Source: Chrysochromulina tobinii (Eukaryota; Haptophyta; Prymnesiales; Chrysochromulinaceae). From it: a DNA stretch of 28,059 bases. The notes below the pieces were generated by a model. That model saw only the letters and a program-made list of their open reading frames with translations. It did not search any database and had not been told where the DNA came from. Where the stretch lies: contig JWZX01002987.1 of NCBI GenBank assembly GCA_001275005.1, forward strand, positions 1-28,059. Direction: 5' to 3'. This document shows positions 26,660 to 28,059 of this stretch, in pieces. The first letter of the stretch is position 1, and the number at the start of each line of letters is the position of its first letter. A program made the translations under genes and the position numbers.

Positions 26660-28059
26660 TCACGTCCCATCTGTAGCGGCTACCAGATTGTTACCCGGCG
26701 CCGCCAGCGGTGCGCGCGCTAGGTGCGCCCGCCGCGCGCCCCCCCGACACGAACGAAGGGGCTGGAGTGGAGGCGGCGCTTCCTTGTACATGAAGAGCGC
26801 GCCCGTCGTCGACGGGAGCCGAACGTCCAAGAACGTTTCATTCACGTGTGCGGGTGCGCGAAGCACGCCCCCACCCCCCGAGCGCGCAAGGATGGACATC
26901 TCCGCTGCGGCCTTTGCCTCGTGCAGCGCATCGTCATAACGGCCGAGGGCCTCGAGGCAGTAGCAGACGCTTTGCTTGGCGATCGCACGCAGCCGCCACA
27001 CTGGCTCCACGCCCGCCGTCGCGCTCGGTGCCACGTCAGGCGCGTGGTCCCTTCCCCCATAATCGTTGCAGGTGCCCGGGCATAGCAGGCACAGTGGTGT
27101 GTCCAACCCGAGGCCGAGCGCAGGCGGCAGCGCCGTAACGAGCGCCGCGCGCGCCGCCCGTCCGCGGCGCGCGACGGCGGCGCGCTCGCCGCGCGCGTGC
27201 ACAGAGCGCGCCGTTGTGTGCGCCGCCTGCAGCTGGCTTGCAAAGTTCTCGAGTAGCTCATCCGCCTCGAGCGCCGTCTCAAGCGCCGCGCCTTCGTCGC
27301 CGAGGTGGCATAGCACCCGGCACAGCAGCAGGCGCAAGTGGGCGCGCGCGACGGCGCCGGTGCTCTCGTCCATCGCGGCGGCGGCTCGCAGGTGGAGCAG
27401 CGCGCGCTCAGGACGGCGCGCGGTCCAGTGGAGCCGCCCGAGGCGCGCGCATGCAAAGGCGTGAGCGGGGTGTCCACGTGGCAGGAGCTTGAGCGCACGC
27501 TGCAGGCACTCGCACGCCAGCGCCGGCGAGGATCGTAACGCCTCGTGCCCGAAAGTGCTCAAGGCGACGCCCAGCGTGCACATCTGGGCGAGCGTCTGCT
27601 GCCGCAGGATGGCGACGGGGATGGGTGCGGGCGAATCGGAACTGGTGGCCGCAGCGCCCACGACGCCCCCGCCCTTGCCGCCGCCCTTGCCGCCCCCGCC
27701 GGCCTCTGCAGCGGCGCCCAGGTGATCGAGATCGCCCCGGAGATCGCCCCGGCTCTGAGGCATCCCAAACACGATGGGCGATGCCACCGCCTCAGCGTGC
27801 ACTGCGGCCCACGTTTGGCCACGCAGCCCTTTCCATTCGTTCTCGAGCGTAGCGAGTCGTGCCATGTCCAGCCCCGCGGGCACCTCATAGCCATACAGCG
27901 CTCGCTCGACGGCGTCGAGTCCCAGGAGCGGACCACGTCGGCGCCTGGGGAATGCGGGGCGCCGACCACGCGACGCATGCGCCGGCGCGGTGGCGCTCGC
28001 GAGGAACCGCCGTGACGCTGGACTGGAGGCACCGGCGCCGGCGGGGGCGGCGGGGGCGG
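26660..28059 (-). CDS. TPR-like repeat protein (5' partial)
   Basis: The frame is open from the right window edge to a stop at 26660, with 58 codons upstream of the GTG at 27883, so the start lies outside. This upstream part is rich in Ala, Ser, Pro and Arg with almost no acidic residues (SRRFLASATAPAHA, then RRPAFPRRRRGPLLG). That looks like an organelle-targeting peptide. It is followed by LDAVERALYGYEVPAGLDMARL. A Gly-rich insert separates an N-terminal part from helical repeats resembling TPRs (residue 85 onward, numbered from 27883): ALACECLQRALKLLPRGHP, AFACARLGRLHWTARRPERA, and CYCLEALGRYDDALHEAKAA. TPRs act as protein-binding scaffolds. The C-terminal tail is basic. The partner and function are unknown, and an undetected intron near the 3' end is possible. 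Confidence 0.62.
   Translation of the reverse strand, partial: APAAPAGAGASSPASRRFLASATAPAHASRGRRPAFPRRRRGPLLGLDAVERALYGYEVPAGLDMARLATLENEWKGLRGQTWAAVHAEAVASPIVFGMPQSRGDLRGDLDHLGAAAEAGGGGKGGGKGGGVVGAAATSSDSPAPIPVAILRQQTLAQMCTLGVALSTFGHEALRSSPALACECLQRALKLLPRGHPAHAFACARLGRLHWTARRPERALLHLRAAAAMDESTGAVARAHLRLLLCRVLCHLGDEGAALETALEADELLENFASQLQAAHTTARSVHARGERAAVARRGRAARAALVTALPPALGLGLDTPLCLLCPGTCNDYGGRDHAPDVAPSATAGVEPVWRLRAIAKQSVCYCLEALGRYDDALHEAKAAAEMSILARSGGGGVLRAPAHVNETFLDVRLPSTTGALFMYKEAPPPLQPLRSCRGGARRAHLARAPLAAPGNNLVAATDGT

Overview
The window is nuclear DNA from a GC-rich unicellular eukaryote. Coding regions are interrupted by spliceosomal introns with GT-AG borders, often next to an AG|G exon junction. 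The proteins include a mitochondrial-type biotin enzyme, a giant eukaryotic subtilase (TPP2), IMPDH, a DRG-free set of housekeeping genes, and a CAP-Gly/filamin/C2 protein. The compact layout and tandem-repeat-rich introns fit a microalga; a haptophyte is my first guess, with a pelagophyte or dinoflagellate relative possible. This cannot be settled from the sequence alone. I see no bacterial operons, RNA genes or recognisable transposase.

Layout, left to right. 1-1911 (+): 3' part of a gene with a HET-like domain. 2219-4991 (+): methylcrotonyl-CoA carboxylase alpha subunit in four exons. 4992-6034: repeat-rich gap with a C-rich tract. 6035-7717 (-): secreted or surface cytochrome b561 protein with a long Ser-Pro-rich linker. 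7718-8814: gap, probably promoter. 8815-14989 (-): tripeptidyl-peptidase II, ten exons by my reconstruction (1375 aa, frame preserved throughout). 15191-15658 (+): small unknown protein. 15717-15916: near-perfect 61-bp inverted repeat. 16201-17922 (-): IMP dehydrogenase, two exons. 18151-18858 (+): Cys-rich protein. 19133-20775 (-): RPUSD1-like RNA pseudouridine synthase with a repeat-bearing tail. 20968-21993 (+): unknown protein. 22554-26519 (-): CAP-Gly/filamin/C2 protein in one exon. 26660-28059 (-): TPR-like protein, 5' end cut by the window.

Three gene pairs diverge from gaps of about 200 bp (14990-15190, 17923-18150, 20776-20967), so bidirectional promoters are likely. The genes do not form one pathway.

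The most striking structure is in the introns. TPP2 and MCCA introns are filled with sense-oriented repeats of mostly 10-11 nt. Several TPP2 introns also carry extra copies of the adjoining exon end with its splice site. This looks like ongoing intron growth, and perhaps intron birth, by local tandem duplication. The other notable item is the 1321-aa protein, in which a C2 domain and an SH3-like segment appear inserted inside a filamin-type Ig repeat.
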